A stretch of 38,247 nucleotides of DNA from Desulfobulbus sp. (GCF_030824455.1 NZ_JAVBXR010000005.1:1-38247); one strand, 5' to 3'; positions 16,597 to 25,431 are shown, numbered from the stretch's first letter. Numbers and translations: made by a program. The notes: a model not told the origin generated them from the sequence alone.

Positions 16597-17547
16597 ATGC
16601 GTGGACACGGTGGATTTGAAGGGAATGGCCAAACATTAAGAATATTATCAAAATTAGAGGCTCATACACCGAAATACGGATTAGATTTAAGCAGACGTGC
16701 ACTTCTTGGCGTCCTGAAATATCCTGTTAACTATGGAAAATTGGAAAAAACCGGGATAGTTCCCACTGGAAATTATTTAATGATCAAATCGTCGGATTGG
16801 AAACCTCCTAAATGTTATCATAATGAAGAAACAGATGTCGCTGATTGGATATTTAGCCCATTTTCGTACGTCGATAAAATGATATTTACCCATCATTCTG
16901 ATCCAAAAGATGACCAACACGGAAAACCTACAGAAAAGGCTCTTGATACCTCTATCATGGAGCTAGCTGACGATATAGCATATGGAGTTCATGATTTAGA
17001 AGATGGAATAGCTTTACACCTAATTACTCGTGAGATGTGGAATTCTGTTGAAGAACAATTTGACAAAGAGTGGATGAAAGAAAATGAAATAATAGATATT
17101 GGGTCAAGTTTATTCGGAGACTCTTCACAGAGAAAACGAGCAATTGGCGCCCTAGTTCATACGTTTATGACGAATGCAGAAATTTCAAAAAAACCTGATT
17201 ATAAAAGTCTCTTACTTGCATACAACGTTATTCTTCCTGAAAATACTAAATCAGCATTAAAATTATTAACCACGTTAGTTTACAACAATGTAATAAACAT
17301 TCCGGAAGTTCAAACACTGGAATTTCGAGGACAGCAAATAGTAATACAGATATTCAATGCTTTTGCTTCTGATCCAAAGCGTTTTCTGAAAAATACTTTC
17401 AAAAATACTTGGGACAATGCTTCTACAGAAACCGAAAAATTAAGGGTAATATGTGATTATATATCTGGAATGACAGATGAATACGCAACGCGCATCTATG
17501 AAAGACTCTTTTTGCCTAGGCATGGAACAGTATTTCAAAGATTGTGA
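16597..17547 (+). pseudogene. dgt: dGTPase (HD-domain dNTP triphosphohydrolase), N-terminally truncated
   Basis: The 316-residue frame matches the second two-thirds of bacterial deoxyguanosine triphosphate triphosphohydrolases, enzymes that hydrolyse dGTP and can starve phages of nucleotides. GGFEGNGQTLRILSKLE (residues 5-21) and the metal-binding ADDIAYGVHDLEDG (124-137) are family signatures. The roughly 100-150 N-terminal residues with the first HD ligands (H...HD) are missing: a stop lies in frame at 16582 and intron-like sequence replaces them. It has no good RBS. So the HD site is incomplete and the gene is almost certainly inactive. Codon use is AT-rich. A natural short variant is possible but unlikely. 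Confidence 0.75.
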
Positions 17548-17571
17548 ATATAATTAACTAATTAGCCAATG

Positions 17572-17629
17572 AACCTGACCGGAAATAGCCGTGTTCTTAA
17601 AAAGAGGGCAACACCTCGGCCGGCAGGTT
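17572..17629 (+). repeat. Hairpin element 1 (possible attC-like/cassette border)
   Basis: AACCTGACCGG (17572-17582) pairs with CCGGCAGGTT (17620-17629) leaving one bulged A; inside, GTGTT pairs with AACAC. A GTTAGGG box follows at 17638. Its left arm is identical to that of the hairpin at 21966-22020. A single unpaired base in the stem and a GTTAGG-like box recall integron attC sites, but a matching R'' box is not seen. Confidence 0.5.
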
Positions 17630-17668
17630 GTTTAACCGTTAGGGTGCATTAAATCCAGGAGACACAGT

Positions 17669-18532
17669 GTGAAGAAAATCCTTGTAGTCTTCGCAAATCC
17701 ACGGGGAACCAACCTTCTTCGCTTGGGCGAAGAGCAGCGCGTGATTCAAGAATGCATAGATCGGAGTCGAAAGCGTGCGCGCATCAAGATTGACTTCAGG
17801 ACAGCTACAAGTGTTGATGACCTGGCGAGAGCAGTCTTAGAGACGGGATACGAGATTGTGCACCTCTCTGGACACGGTAGCGGTAAAGGTTTTGTGTTGG
17901 AGGACGAACGTGGAGATCCGTTCATCCCACCTCCGGCCGCTGTTGCCAAGCTCATGCACGAGAACTCACCACCGATAGAATGCGTTGTGCTAAACAGTTG
18001 CTATTCATTGACCCAAGGCGTTCTGACGGCGCTTGGCGTACCGTATACGGTAGCTTCCGAGCGACCTCTTGCGGATGCCGCAGCAATCGAGTTCACCCGA
18101 GGCTTCTATGATGCCATTGGTGCAGGCAAGGATATCAAGAGTTCATATAAAGCGGGTGTGATGCGATGCCTATTGAAGGCATTCGATCCGCGTCGGTTGC
18201 CAACACTCTTGCCGAAAGATGAAGTTGTTCAATGGCCATCCGAGAGATTGCCCATCCCTCTCGATGACGGCTCGGTCATTCTCCCTGAGCAGATAGCCGC
18301 AGAAGGGTTCTGTTCCTGCGAGCGCCAAATGTGCGTCGATGCTAATGAGAAACTCTATTGTTACTGGGTCAAAGGACTGTCAAAATGGGTGATCACCAAG
18401 AGATTGTACAAGAGGTGCTACGACGAACTGATACGATGTCCCAGATGCAGAAAAAAGCATAAACGAGGACACATTGGGCGACGCGGATACTGCTCAAAAC
18501 CTTACAACCACCAGATCCTCCAACGGGATTAG
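17669..18532 (+). CDS. CHAT-domain cysteine protease with Cys-rich C-terminus
   Basis: A 287-residue protein with a CHAT (caspase-HetF-associated with TPR) peptidase domain. The catalytic dyad is visible: His69 in EIVHLSGHGSGKG and Cys111 in CVVLNSCYS. CHAT proteases act in bacterial immunity and cell death (for example Craspase), usually switched on by a partner. Residues from about 215 form an unusual Cys-rich region (FCSC-x4-MC-x8-CYW ... RCPRCRKKH ... YCSKP) that probably binds zinc and may sense or bind nucleic acid. The start is GTG at 17669 with AGGAG about 8 bases upstream. It follows hairpin element 1 and precedes a membrane protein gene. Target and trigger are unknown. Confidence 0.8.
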   Translation: MKKILVVFANPRGTNLLRLGEEQRVIQECIDRSRKRARIKIDFRTATSVDDLARAVLETGYEIVHLSGHGSGKGFVLEDERGDPFIPPPAAVAKLMHENSPPIECVVLNSCYSLTQGVLTALGVPYTVASERPLADAAAIEFTRGFYDAIGAGKDIKSSYKAGVMRCLLKAFDPRRLPTLLPKDEVVQWPSERLPIPLDDGSVILPEQIAAEGFCSCERQMCVDANEKLYCYWVKGLSKWVITKRLYKRCYDELIRCPRCRKKHKRGHIGRRGYCSKPYNHQILQRD

Positions 18533-18590
18533 TTTGAGCGCGTCTCATTCGGGTAAATAGCTTGCTGGATTATTAATGAGGTATCGATAT

Positions 18591-19088
18591 ATGCGCTTAA
18601 ACACACTAAGCTACATGGTACCATTTCTACCTTTACTCACCAGAGGAATACTCGGTATTGTATTCAGAAGGTATATGCTTGAGCAGCTAGATGAAGAAGA
18701 GAAAGATCGCCAGAATATTAGATCTTTAATTTTGGCAATGATGGGGTTCAGCTTTAGTGGATCTTTAGCGCTGTTCTTGGTCGATGGAAAAGTAGAAGCC
18801 AGCCTACAGCTACCAGCATACTATTTACTCACTAGCTTCTTATGCTACCTATTCGTGCTTAATCTACAAGGCCATAAGGACTTCCGTTGGGAAGACAATA
18901 TATTAGGTGATGGCTTAATGGAAGCGGCATCTCTGTCGTTGATAGCTTCGCTCTTGGCTATCGTAATAGAGTCAAAGTTTGACATCGTTTATAAGGCCTT
19001 AATAACTACACTGGCTTTGGCTACCTGGGGTTATGACCATATTATCAGGGTGAAAAAATTATCTTCTTTCCTTTCATCAAAGCAATAG
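18591..19088 (+). CDS. Four-segment integral membrane protein, unknown family
   Basis: A 165-residue protein with about four hydrophobic segments: TLSYMVPFLPLLTRGILGIVF, LILAMMGFSFSGSLALFLV, AYYLLTSFLCYLFVLNL and AASLSLIASLLAIVI, plus a weaker last one (ALITTLALATWGY). The ATG at 18591 is preferred because GAGG lies 9 bases before it; the ATG at 18576 has no site. It lies 58 bases after the CHAT protease gene in the same direction. A membrane effector or substrate of the CHAT protease is a reasonable guess from context only. Confidence 0.7.
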   Translation: MRLNTLSYMVPFLPLLTRGILGIVFRRYMLEQLDEEEKDRQNIRSLILAMMGFSFSGSLALFLVDGKVEASLQLPAYYLLTSFLCYLFVLNLQGHKDFRWEDNILGDGLMEAASLSLIASLLAIVIESKFDIVYKALITTLALATWGYDHIIRVKKLSSFLSSKQ

Positions 19089-19122
19089 ATATCACACATT
19101 ATGCCTAACCGGAGGATGAAAA

Positions 19123-19281
19123 ATGAGTAAATCTAAGGATAAAGAGCAAAAGACTACTCGCAAAGACACGACGATCCGTCCTGACGATTATGAAAAAAGA
19201 GGCCTTGATTTTATTCGTTGCCCTCGCCACGGTGTAAGCTATCCGAGAGGCAGTTCTTGTCCAAGATGCAAATCCGAATAG
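19123..19281 (+). CDS. 52-aa zinc-ribbon peptide
   Basis: A short basic protein (MSKSKDKEQ...) with a perfect GGAGG site 7 bases before its ATG. The C-terminal half holds C33-P-R-H36 and C46-P-R-C49, a CxxH...CxxC pattern that would bind one zinc. The N-terminal half is charged and probably disordered. It lies 34 bases after the membrane protein gene. It could be a regulator or nucleic-acid-binding adaptor of the neighbouring protease system. The family is not recognised. Confidence 0.6.
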   Translation: MSKSKDKEQKTTRKDTTIRPDDYEKRGLDFIRCPRHGVSYPRGSSCPRCKSE

Positions 19282-19440
19282 CCGGCAATACCAGCGCTCA
19301 AGAACCCTAACGATGGCCTGAAACGGGATAAGGGATTTATGTGTGCCACGAGGCTGCACGAAAGATGAGGGTAGGCCCTCGGGGTCGGCTTGCAGGAGCA
19401 GGCTTCAACATAACTCGCTGACAGATCCAATTAGGGGAAT

Positions 19441-20307
19441 ATGGAAGTGCACGAAAGAATCATTCGGCGCGATTACGGCCTGACTTGGAAATCCCGTCTT
19501 GACGAGGCGCGTGCTCGAGCCGCTGCCCCAGGCCCACGTTTAAGTCGTGAGCAGATCGCCAACCTGCAAAGCGAAGTTTCTTCTGTCGACATTTCGTCGC
19601 CAGAGAACATGGCCCTTCTGTGGTCGGGGAGAGATATCCTGACGGGAGTCTCCATAGATGAGGCTACTCCTGATGGTCCGAAATGGTGGGACAAACTTTC
19701 TTGCCGTGAGGCTGAAGTATTCCGGGAACTTGGAATCGCATGTCGCCTGGAAGATACGACTGGAGGAGAGTTCTTGATCAGCTTGCAACTGAATTACCCA
19801 GAGAACGATCTGCTATATATGGTTGCTCGAAACTTGTGGGATGTCCTTTCCAGTCGTTTCGCCAGCGCTGCGACTGGACGTATTGAAATCATCGCTGAAG
19901 GCGCGTTCAACGATAGTGTGTTTAGAACAGTCGAACTTGAGACACTTCTTTCTAATGAGAAAATAACAACCATAAATGGATTAGATCGAGATTATTTTCC
20001 ATCTAACGTTGTTGATGCATATTCCCTTCTCCGACGCTGGGACGTCGAGCGCAGTTGGCGATATTCGGAGTTTATCGTCTCGGCTACCGACGCGACGCCT
20101 CATGAGCACGCAACGGCGCTTGATGACTTCCGAGAAATACAACTCTGGTACGAACAAGATTTCTTTGATCACCTCGGACCAAATCGCGAACTCCCAGTCT
20201 TGCCCAACGAGGTGATTGACGCCGTGGACCAGTGTAAAGTGGTTGGTGCTTGGAAGTACTCTTCAGAATGGCGGGAATTCATTCGACAGACGGAAGGCGA
20301 GCAGTAA
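19441..20307 (+). CDS. Predicted ADP-ribosyl-cyclase-fold (ARC/CD38-like) NAD-processing protein
   Basis: A 288-residue protein. Residues 55-185 resemble the bacterial ARC toxin fold as I recall it from polymorphic toxins: an opening LLWSGRD (W61), then A-VFRELGIACRLEDTTGGEFL, NLWDVLSSRFASAATGRIEII, and a closing SVFRTVELETLLSNEKITTI where E165 would be the catalytic glutamate (CD38 equivalent). ARC enzymes cleave or cyclise NAD+. Residues 186-288 are helical, acidic and unrecognised. It has no signal peptide or export leader. An AGGGGA site lies close before the ATG. The TIR-like gene starts 55 bases after its stop, so the two probably share a transcript. The assignment is by motif memory and needs a profile search. 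Confidence 0.5.
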   Translation: MEVHERIIRRDYGLTWKSRLDEARARAAAPGPRLSREQIANLQSEVSSVDISSPENMALLWSGRDILTGVSIDEATPDGPKWWDKLSCREAEVFRELGIACRLEDTTGGEFLISLQLNYPENDLLYMVARNLWDVLSSRFASAATGRIEIIAEGAFNDSVFRTVELETLLSNEKITTINGLDRDYFPSNVVDAYSLLRRWDVERSWRYSEFIVSATDATPHEHATALDDFREIQLWYEQDFFDHLGPNRELPVLPNEVIDAVDQCKVVGAWKYSSEWREFIRQTEGEQ

Positions 20308-20362
20308 AGCGCACCGTACTGCACTCGCAAGATCATTAACCACCGAAATGGAGATAAAAAAA

Positions 20363-20734
20363 GTGACTGATAATAAAGTGATTTTTGTAGCATTTGCTAT
20401 CGAAGATGAGCGGCAGAGAGACTTTCTAAAAGGCCAATCACTGCATACAAACTCACCATTCGAGTACGTAGACATGTCCGTGAAGGATCCTTATGACTCC
20501 AATTGGAAAGATCGGGTTCGTACTCGTATCCGGCGGTCAGACGGCGTTATTGCACTTGTGAGCAAGAACTCGCTGAGTTCGAGCGGCCAGAAGTGGGAGA
20601 TCCAGTGTGCGCGAGAAGAAAAGAAAAGGGTTATTGGAATATGGGTGTATAAAGACGACCGAACAAATCTTGTCGAAGTCAACACAGTAGTGTGGACTTG
20701 GGCGGCAATCGAAAAATTCATCGACAGCCTCTAG
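20363..20734 (+). CDS. ThsB-type TIR-like protein (MTH538/DUF1863 family)
   Basis: A 123-residue protein with one TIR-like domain of the ThsB type. The GTG start at 20363 (VTDNKVIFVAFAIEDE) has GGAG 9 bases upstream and gives the usual short N-terminus; the ATG at 20348 overlaps that site. Family features are VIFVAFAIEDERQRDFLKGQ, SPFEYVDMSVKDPYDSNWKDRVR, IRRSDGVIALVSKNS and KWEIQCAREEKKRVIGIWVY; the Glu of WEIQCA is the expected catalytic glutamate. ThsB proteins sense infection and turn NAD+ into cyclic ADP-ribose isomers. The caspase gene starts 20 bases downstream. This TIR plus caspase order matches type IV Thoeris, where the signal is N7-cADPR. Confidence 0.82.
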   Translation: MTDNKVIFVAFAIEDERQRDFLKGQSLHTNSPFEYVDMSVKDPYDSNWKDRVRTRIRRSDGVIALVSKNSLSSSGQKWEIQCAREEKKRVIGIWVYKDDRTNLVEVNTVVWTWAAIEKFIDSL

Positions 20735-20753
20735 TCGATAGGAAGCAGACACT

Positions 20754-21728
20754 ATGCGTATCGCATTGGTTGTAGGAATTAACTATTACCAGTATGGAAA
20801 TCCTCTGTATGGGTGCGTTGATGACGCCCATGCTGTCAAGGCAGTCTTATCGCGCCACGATGGCGGAGGCGTTAACTTCGACTGCATGTTGCTCACTGGA
20901 ACGGGGCCAAGTGATCGCGTAGATCGCAGCGATCTAAAGGATCATATTGAGAAGCTGTTCAAGACCGAATCTGAGATTGCTCTGTTTTATTTCGCTGGCC
21001 ATGGCCATATTGAAGCGACCGGCGGGTATCTCCTTGCCACCGATTCAAGACGCGGCGACGATGGCGTTTCTTTGTCAGAAATTTTGACGTTGGCGAACAA
21101 CTCAGCAGCCAAGAACAAGGTGATCGTCTTGGATAGCTGCCATTCAGGAATCGCTGGAAGTTCGCCAACAGAAGGGCAGCTAGCCACATTGGCAGAGGGG
21201 CTCACGGTTCTCGCTGCCTCAACTAAGGATCAGTATGCAACCGAGGAGAATGGAAGGGGTATATTTACCATCCTCTTCATTGATGCACTCAATGGTAGTG
21301 CGGCAAACCTTACCGGCGACATAACACCGGGTAGCGTCTACGCCCACATAGATCAATCGCTCGGGGCTTGGGAGCAGAGGCCCGTCTTCAAGACGAACGT
21401 GAAGCAGTTTGTTTCCTTAAGAAAAGTGTCGCCCCCAATCCCCATTCAGGATCTGCAAAGAATCACAGAGTTTTTTCCAGCACCAGGGTTTGAGTTTGCA
21501 TTAGACCCCTCGTACGAGCCAGAAATGAAGGGGCGAGATGCAGGCATGCCTCCTCCTGATCCTGAAAGGACAAGAACATTCGCTATTCTGCAGAGGTACA
21601 ACCGACTCAATTTGCTTGTACCTGTCGGTGCGCCTCACATGTGGAACGCTGCAATGGAGAGCAAGTCTTGCAGATTGACAGCGCTGGGTGAGCATTATCG
21701 GAGGCTTGTAGAGAAGAACCGTATTTAG
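20754..21728 (+). CDS. Caspase-like (peptidase C14) effector protease
   Basis: A 324-residue protein with an N-terminal caspase domain (residues 1-220): [22 protein letters not shown], then H83 in LFYFAGHGH and C129 in [11 protein letters not shown], the catalytic dyad. Residues 225-324 ([12 protein letters not shown] ... [16 protein letters not shown]) form a separate C-terminal region that could bind the TIR-made signal. An AGGAAG site lies before the ATG. In type IV Thoeris such a protease is activated by N7-cADPR and degrades cellular proteins broadly, stopping phage growth by halting the host. The assignment to that system rests on the tight TIR neighbour. Confidence 0.85.
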   Translation: MRIALVVGINYYQYGNPLYGCVDDAHAVKAVLSRHDGGGVNFDCMLLTGTGPSDRVDRSDLKDHIEKLFKTESEIALFYFAGHGHIEATGGYLLATDSRRGDDGVSLSEILTLANNSAAKNKVIVLDSCHSGIAGSSPTEGQLATLAEGLTVLAASTKDQYATEENGRGIFTILFIDALNGSAANLTGDITPGSVYAHIDQSLGAWEQRPVFKTNVKQFVSLRKVSPPIPIQDLQRITEFFPAPGFEFALDPSYEPEMKGRDAGMPPPDPERTRTFAILQRYNRLNLLVPVGAPHMWNAAMESKSCRLTALGEHYRRLVEKNRI

Positions 21729-22078
21729 CAGTCCCCCAACCACCTCCTCACACGGACCCGGCAAAAGGCGGGGGTCCGGTGAGACGGAACGTCGGGCATC
21801 GCGCCAAGCTTTTCTCCTTCGCTAATACCTGGGAATGGAATGACTACTGTCTTCCTGAGTTATTCAACCAAAGATCATCACTTTGCCGAGTTTTTACCAT
21901 GCTGACAAATTTGATACATTGAACAGATTTATGCTAAGCTGTTTAAATAAGCATAACACCCAATCAACCTGACCGGAATGAAGCACGGCTTTTCAAGGGC
22001 AGTTATCGCGCCGGCCGGTTATTTTTATAGATAGACGCTCAGGGAAGCGCGAGCATTGACCAAAAAAAGGATCGAGTT
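21729..22078. other. 350-bp spacer between caspase and Argonaute genes
   Basis: It contains a stem CGGACCC/GGGTCCG (21753-21778) without T-run, an AT-rich stretch with a weak promoter-like TTGATA...TAAGCT (21911-21940) and hairpin element 2 (listed separately). No gene is seen. Confidence 0.5.
21966..22020 (+). repeat. Hairpin element 2 (related to 17572-17629)
   Basis: AACCTGACCGG (21966-21976) is identical to the left arm of element 1 and faces CCGGCCGGTT (22011-22020), giving AACC/GGTT and CCGG/CCGG pairs around a small internal loop. GCATAAC precedes it at 21950. Together the two elements bracket the CHAT-to-caspase block. Confidence 0.5.
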
Positions 22079-24271
22079 TTGTCAATCTTCTTGAACGCAT
22101 TTCCGCTTAAAATCCCCGATGTGGAGCTTAAAGCTCTCCAAAACCCCTATGAAAAGGAGACGCTGGATACTCTTCGCGCACAATACGGATCAACGCATTC
22201 CTTTCGTCGTCAGGGCGACAACATCCTGATCTTTTCGGGGGATGGCACGTTCCCCATATCCGGCACGCCGCAGACAATCTCGTTCAAGGATAATTTTGGC
22301 ATCTTTTGCTCACTGGTGAAGGACGGTCTGACGAGGCATCTCTCCGGACTGGGCCGCAATCCCTCCGGCTTCACGTCCATCCAACTGGTGAGCGCAAAAC
22401 CGGAAGATAATCTTCTGGTTCCGATTCTCGGCGATGCTTACCCGTTTAAGGTCTGTGCCAAATACACAATCGACACGCGCACCGTTCAAGGCCATCCGTG
22501 CCTCGTCATTGATTGCACAACGCGCCGGGTGCTCAAAGAGAACGGCCTACACTTTCTGAGCGCTGGATTCGATCTCATGGGCCGCTACGTTGTCACTGAG
22601 CAGGACGACGGATACCGCAAATTCCTGGGATCAGTGAGCGCATGTAACGACGAAACGCTCAATGTCACGCGACCTGACGGGCAGATCGTGCAGGTCGACG
22701 CGAAAGACGTGTACCTTGAAGCCAACCGGGCAAACTTCGACGATTACATCCTGCATACGCATGGCGGGAAAAAAGACGCTATCGTCGAGCGCATCCGACA
22801 AGCTGTCTCCACATTCAATGGCGGCGAGAACAAGAAGGCCCGCATCGACATGCTTAAGAATTACATTCAGTCGAGGACCATTGCGCTGATCAACGGAACG
22901 CGCATTGAGATCGAGGACTCACCGGACATTCAGTGCGAGTGCGGGCAGATGCAAAAGCCGGTGTTCGTCTTCAACGACAACGGCGAGGCCGATTGGGCTG
23001 AGAAGGGCCTCACGAAGTACGGCCCCTATACGAAACGCACCTTCGATAGGAACGATCCGTCGATCTGCGTGATCTGCGCCCAGCATGACAAGGGGCGCGT
23101 CGAGCAGTTCGTCCGAAAGCTCTTGAAAGGCATTTCCAACAGCAAGTATTTCAGCAGCGGTCTTGAAGGAAAGTTCGCGCTCGGAACCAGCCGCGTTGAA
23201 GTATTCACGACCACCACCGACAGTTTGGACGCATACAAGAACGCCATCGAGGCCGCGATCCGAAAGAAAGCCGATGACGGCGGGTGTTGGGACCTGGCGC
23301 TCGTTCAGGTCCGGCAGTCCTTCAAGAAGCTCAAGGTCACGGAGAATCCTTACTATCTTGGCAAAAGCCTCTTCTTCCTGCATCAGGTGCCGGTACAGGA
23401 TTTCACGATAGAGCTTCTGGGGCAATCCGATTACTCGCTCGGATACTCGCTTAACAATATGGCGCTGGCCTGCTACGCGAAGATGGGCGGAGTACCGTGG
23501 CTTCTCAAATCCTCTCCGACCCTTTCCCATGAACTTGTGATCGGGATCGGCAGCGCGAATATCGGACAGGAACGCGGTGCTGACAATCAACGGATCATGG
23601 GCATCACCACCGTTTTCTCCGGGGATGGCAGCTATATCGTCTCGAATACTTCGAAGGCGGTTGTGCTGGAAGCCTACTGCGAGGCTTTGACTTCGGTTCT
23701 CGGTGAAACCATCCAGAAAATTCAGAAGCGGATGAACTGGCAGAAAGGCGACACGATCCGCCTGATCTTCCACGCGCAGGTCAAGAAGTTCAACAAGGAA
23801 GAGATTGCAGCCGTCCGGGCCGTCATAGATAAGTACCGCGAGTATCAGATTGAGTATGCGTTCCTGAAGATCTCGGAAGATCACGGCCTGCATATGTTCG
23901 ACTCCGCGACGGCCGGCGCGCAGAAGGGAAAGCTCGCGCCGCAGCGAGGAAAGACGTTCAAGTTCTCCAAACATGAAATGCTCGTCTATCTTATCGGCCA
24001 GCGAGAGTTGCGTAACGACACGGACGGTCACCCGCGCGGCCTAATTCTCGATGTTCATAAGGATTCGACGTTCAAGGACATCAAATATCTGAGCGCGCAG
24101 CTTCATAACTTCGCCTCGCATTCCTGGCGCAGTTACTTCCCCAATCCTCTTCCTGTGACGATCAGCTATTCCGACCTGATCGCGCGGAATCTCGGTTGGC
24201 TGAACCAGCTTCCGGGCTGGAACGACTCTGTGATGATCGGAAAGATCGGGCAGTCCCAATGGTTCCTGTAG
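22079..24271 (+). CDS. Long prokaryotic Argonaute (long-B type), PIWI domain catalytically degenerate
   Basis: A 730-residue guide-dependent nucleic-acid-binding protein. The MID domain shows NPYYLGKSLFFLHQVPVQ (425-440), the Y-K-Q pocket for the 5' phosphate of the guide. The PIWI domain starts near 484; ELVIGIGSANIG has Gly491 where the first catalytic Asp should be, and IFHAQVKKF (563-571) replaces the HRDG strand that carries the second Asp. So target slicing is not expected. Residues 1-420 cover N, linker and a small PAZ region, with the linker motif LTKYGPYTKR (311-320). The start is TTG at 22079 after AAGG; no better ATG exists. It overlaps the nuclease gene by 13 bases, as in long-B pAgo systems where a separate effector kills the cell. 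Confidence 0.88.
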   Translation: MSIFLNAFPLKIPDVELKALQNPYEKETLDTLRAQYGSTHSFRRQGDNILIFSGDGTFPISGTPQTISFKDNFGIFCSLVKDGLTRHLSGLGRNPSGFTSIQLVSAKPEDNLLVPILGDAYPFKVCAKYTIDTRTVQGHPCLVIDCTTRRVLKENGLHFLSAGFDLMGRYVVTEQDDGYRKFLGSVSACNDETLNVTRPDGQIVQVDAKDVYLEANRANFDDYILHTHGGKKDAIVERIRQAVSTFNGGENKKARIDMLKNYIQSRTIALINGTRIEIEDSPDIQCECGQMQKPVFVFNDNGEADWAEKGLTKYGPYTKRTFDRNDPSICVICAQHDKGRVEQFVRKLLKGISNSKYFSSGLEGKFALGTSRVEVFTTTTDSLDAYKNAIEAAIRKKADDGGCWDLALVQVRQSFKKLKVTENPYYLGKSLFFLHQVPVQDFTIELLGQSDYSLGYSLNNMALACYAKMGGVPWLLKSSPTLSHELVIGIGSANIGQERGADNQRIMGITTVFSGDGSYIVSNTSKAVVLEAYCEALTSVLGETIQKIQKRMNWQKGDTIRLIFHAQVKKFNKEEIAAVRAVIDKYREYQIEYAFLKISEDHGLHMFDSATAGAQKGKLAPQRGKTFKFSKHEMLVYLIGQRELRNDTDGHPRGLILDVHKDSTFKDIKYLSAQLHNFASHSWRSYFPNPLPVTISYSDLIARNLGWLNQLPGWNDSVMIGKIGQSQWFL

Positions 24272-25431
24272 AGAAAGAGAACGCCTACCAACTGCGCGAA
24301 CACCTTCACAACAAGGTGATCGAAGGCGCGAACGCCGACCCTTTCAAGTCTTGCTTTCTGCATTTCCTGGGATTGTCGATGAGCGGCGTCCCGTCATTCG
24401 ACTTTGCGGCGCTATCCTTGTATCAGCGATGCGCGATTGCGGGCCTCGGTGTTCTGGATGAAATCGTTTCAAGCCAGGATGTTTCACGCCTGCTCGGGCA
24501 AGCCGCCAAGATCGACTCCACGCCGCTCCCGTGGGTCTCCGATATATTCGGGGTTATGGCCGTGAAATGGCTCGCTGAAAAAATGACCGAAGCGCGCATC
24601 GCCCGCGAGTTCGAGAACTGGATATCAGGTTTCCTTGCGCAGCAGGTGAGCGGCGACCATCTCAATCTCTTCGAGAAGGATATCGCGGCGTATGTCCGCA
24701 GCGGCGAATCCGCTATTTATGCGAGCGCGTGCGTGCCGCTCTTCCTTCATTACCTGCAGATACGGCAGACTGACGATCATCAAATGCGCCTTTCCCTAAT
24801 CGGCCGTTTCATGGGCGAGTTCCAGTCTCAGACGCAAAGAGATGTTTCGACAGCGCTCCTGAGCCTGATGGTCTACGTCTTCGATCAGGTCAATCAGGAT
24901 ATGGCCGTGGTGCCGCCCAAAGGCTGGAGCCTCGACGATCTTCTGGGATTCCTTGAGCATATCCCCGTCGGCCTCAAGCGGTGGACATGGGAGGACGCTG
25001 GTCGCACGAGAGGCGCGAAACCCGTCAAGTGGCCCGTGGAGAACGAATACCATGTTCAGAACCTTCTCTATGTCCTGCTCGCCCCGATCTTCAACGACAT
25101 CGCTGACGAAGTGAATCTCCAGCCCGTAGGGCAGAAAAATCCACGAATTGATCTCTACCTGCCCTCGCTGCATACGATCATCGAGGTCAAGTACCGCAAA
25201 GATGTGAAGAAGTCCTTCCCCGCACTCATTGGCGAGATAGCCGAAGATGCGTCTCTTTATCGTGCCGACGCGAAATACAAGGATGCGCTGATCGTCAACT
25301 TCCTGTGGGACTGCACGCGTGGGACACAGGAACACGCGAAATTTAAGGAAGGCGTCCTGAAGATCGACGGGATCAACGGCTGTGTCGTGGTCAGTGCGCC
25401 CTCAACAATGGATTGCCGGCCACAGGGTTAG
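24259..25431 (+). CDS. pAgo-associated PD-(D/E)XK effector nuclease
   Basis: A 390-residue protein, mostly helical for the first 250 residues, ending in a PD-(D/E)XK nuclease fold: ENEYHVQNLLYVLLAPIF, PRIDLYLPS (D298), HTIIEVKYRK (E309, K311), then an IAEDASLYRADAKYKDALIVNFLWD segment. The start at 24259 overlaps the Argonaute gene by 13 bases, showing translational coupling; the frame open to 24196 adds only out-of-frame Argonaute sequence. In known long-B pAgo plus nuclease pairs (bAgaN type), invader-guided pAgo activates the nuclease to degrade DNA and abort infection. That function is inferred from the family and the layout. Confidence 0.8.
   Translation: MVPVEKENAYQLREHLHNKVIEGANADPFKSCFLHFLGLSMSGVPSFDFAALSLYQRCAIAGLGVLDEIVSSQDVSRLLGQAAKIDSTPLPWVSDIFGVMAVKWLAEKMTEARIAREFENWISGFLAQQVSGDHLNLFEKDIAAYVRSGESAIYASACVPLFLHYLQIRQTDDHQMRLSLIGRFMGEFQSQTQRDVSTALLSLMVYVFDQVNQDMAVVPPKGWSLDDLLGFLEHIPVGLKRWTWEDAGRTRGAKPVKWPVENEYHVQNLLYVLLAPIFNDIADEVNLQPVGQKNPRIDLYLPSLHTIIEVKYRKDVKKSFPALIGEIAEDASLYRADAKYKDALIVNFLWDCTRGTQEHAKFKEGVLKIDGINGCVVVSAPSTMDCRPQG

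Noticed and set aside
22919-24031. 370-aa minus-strand open frame
   Set aside because: Antisense to the Argonaute MID-PIWI region; no RBS and no motif.
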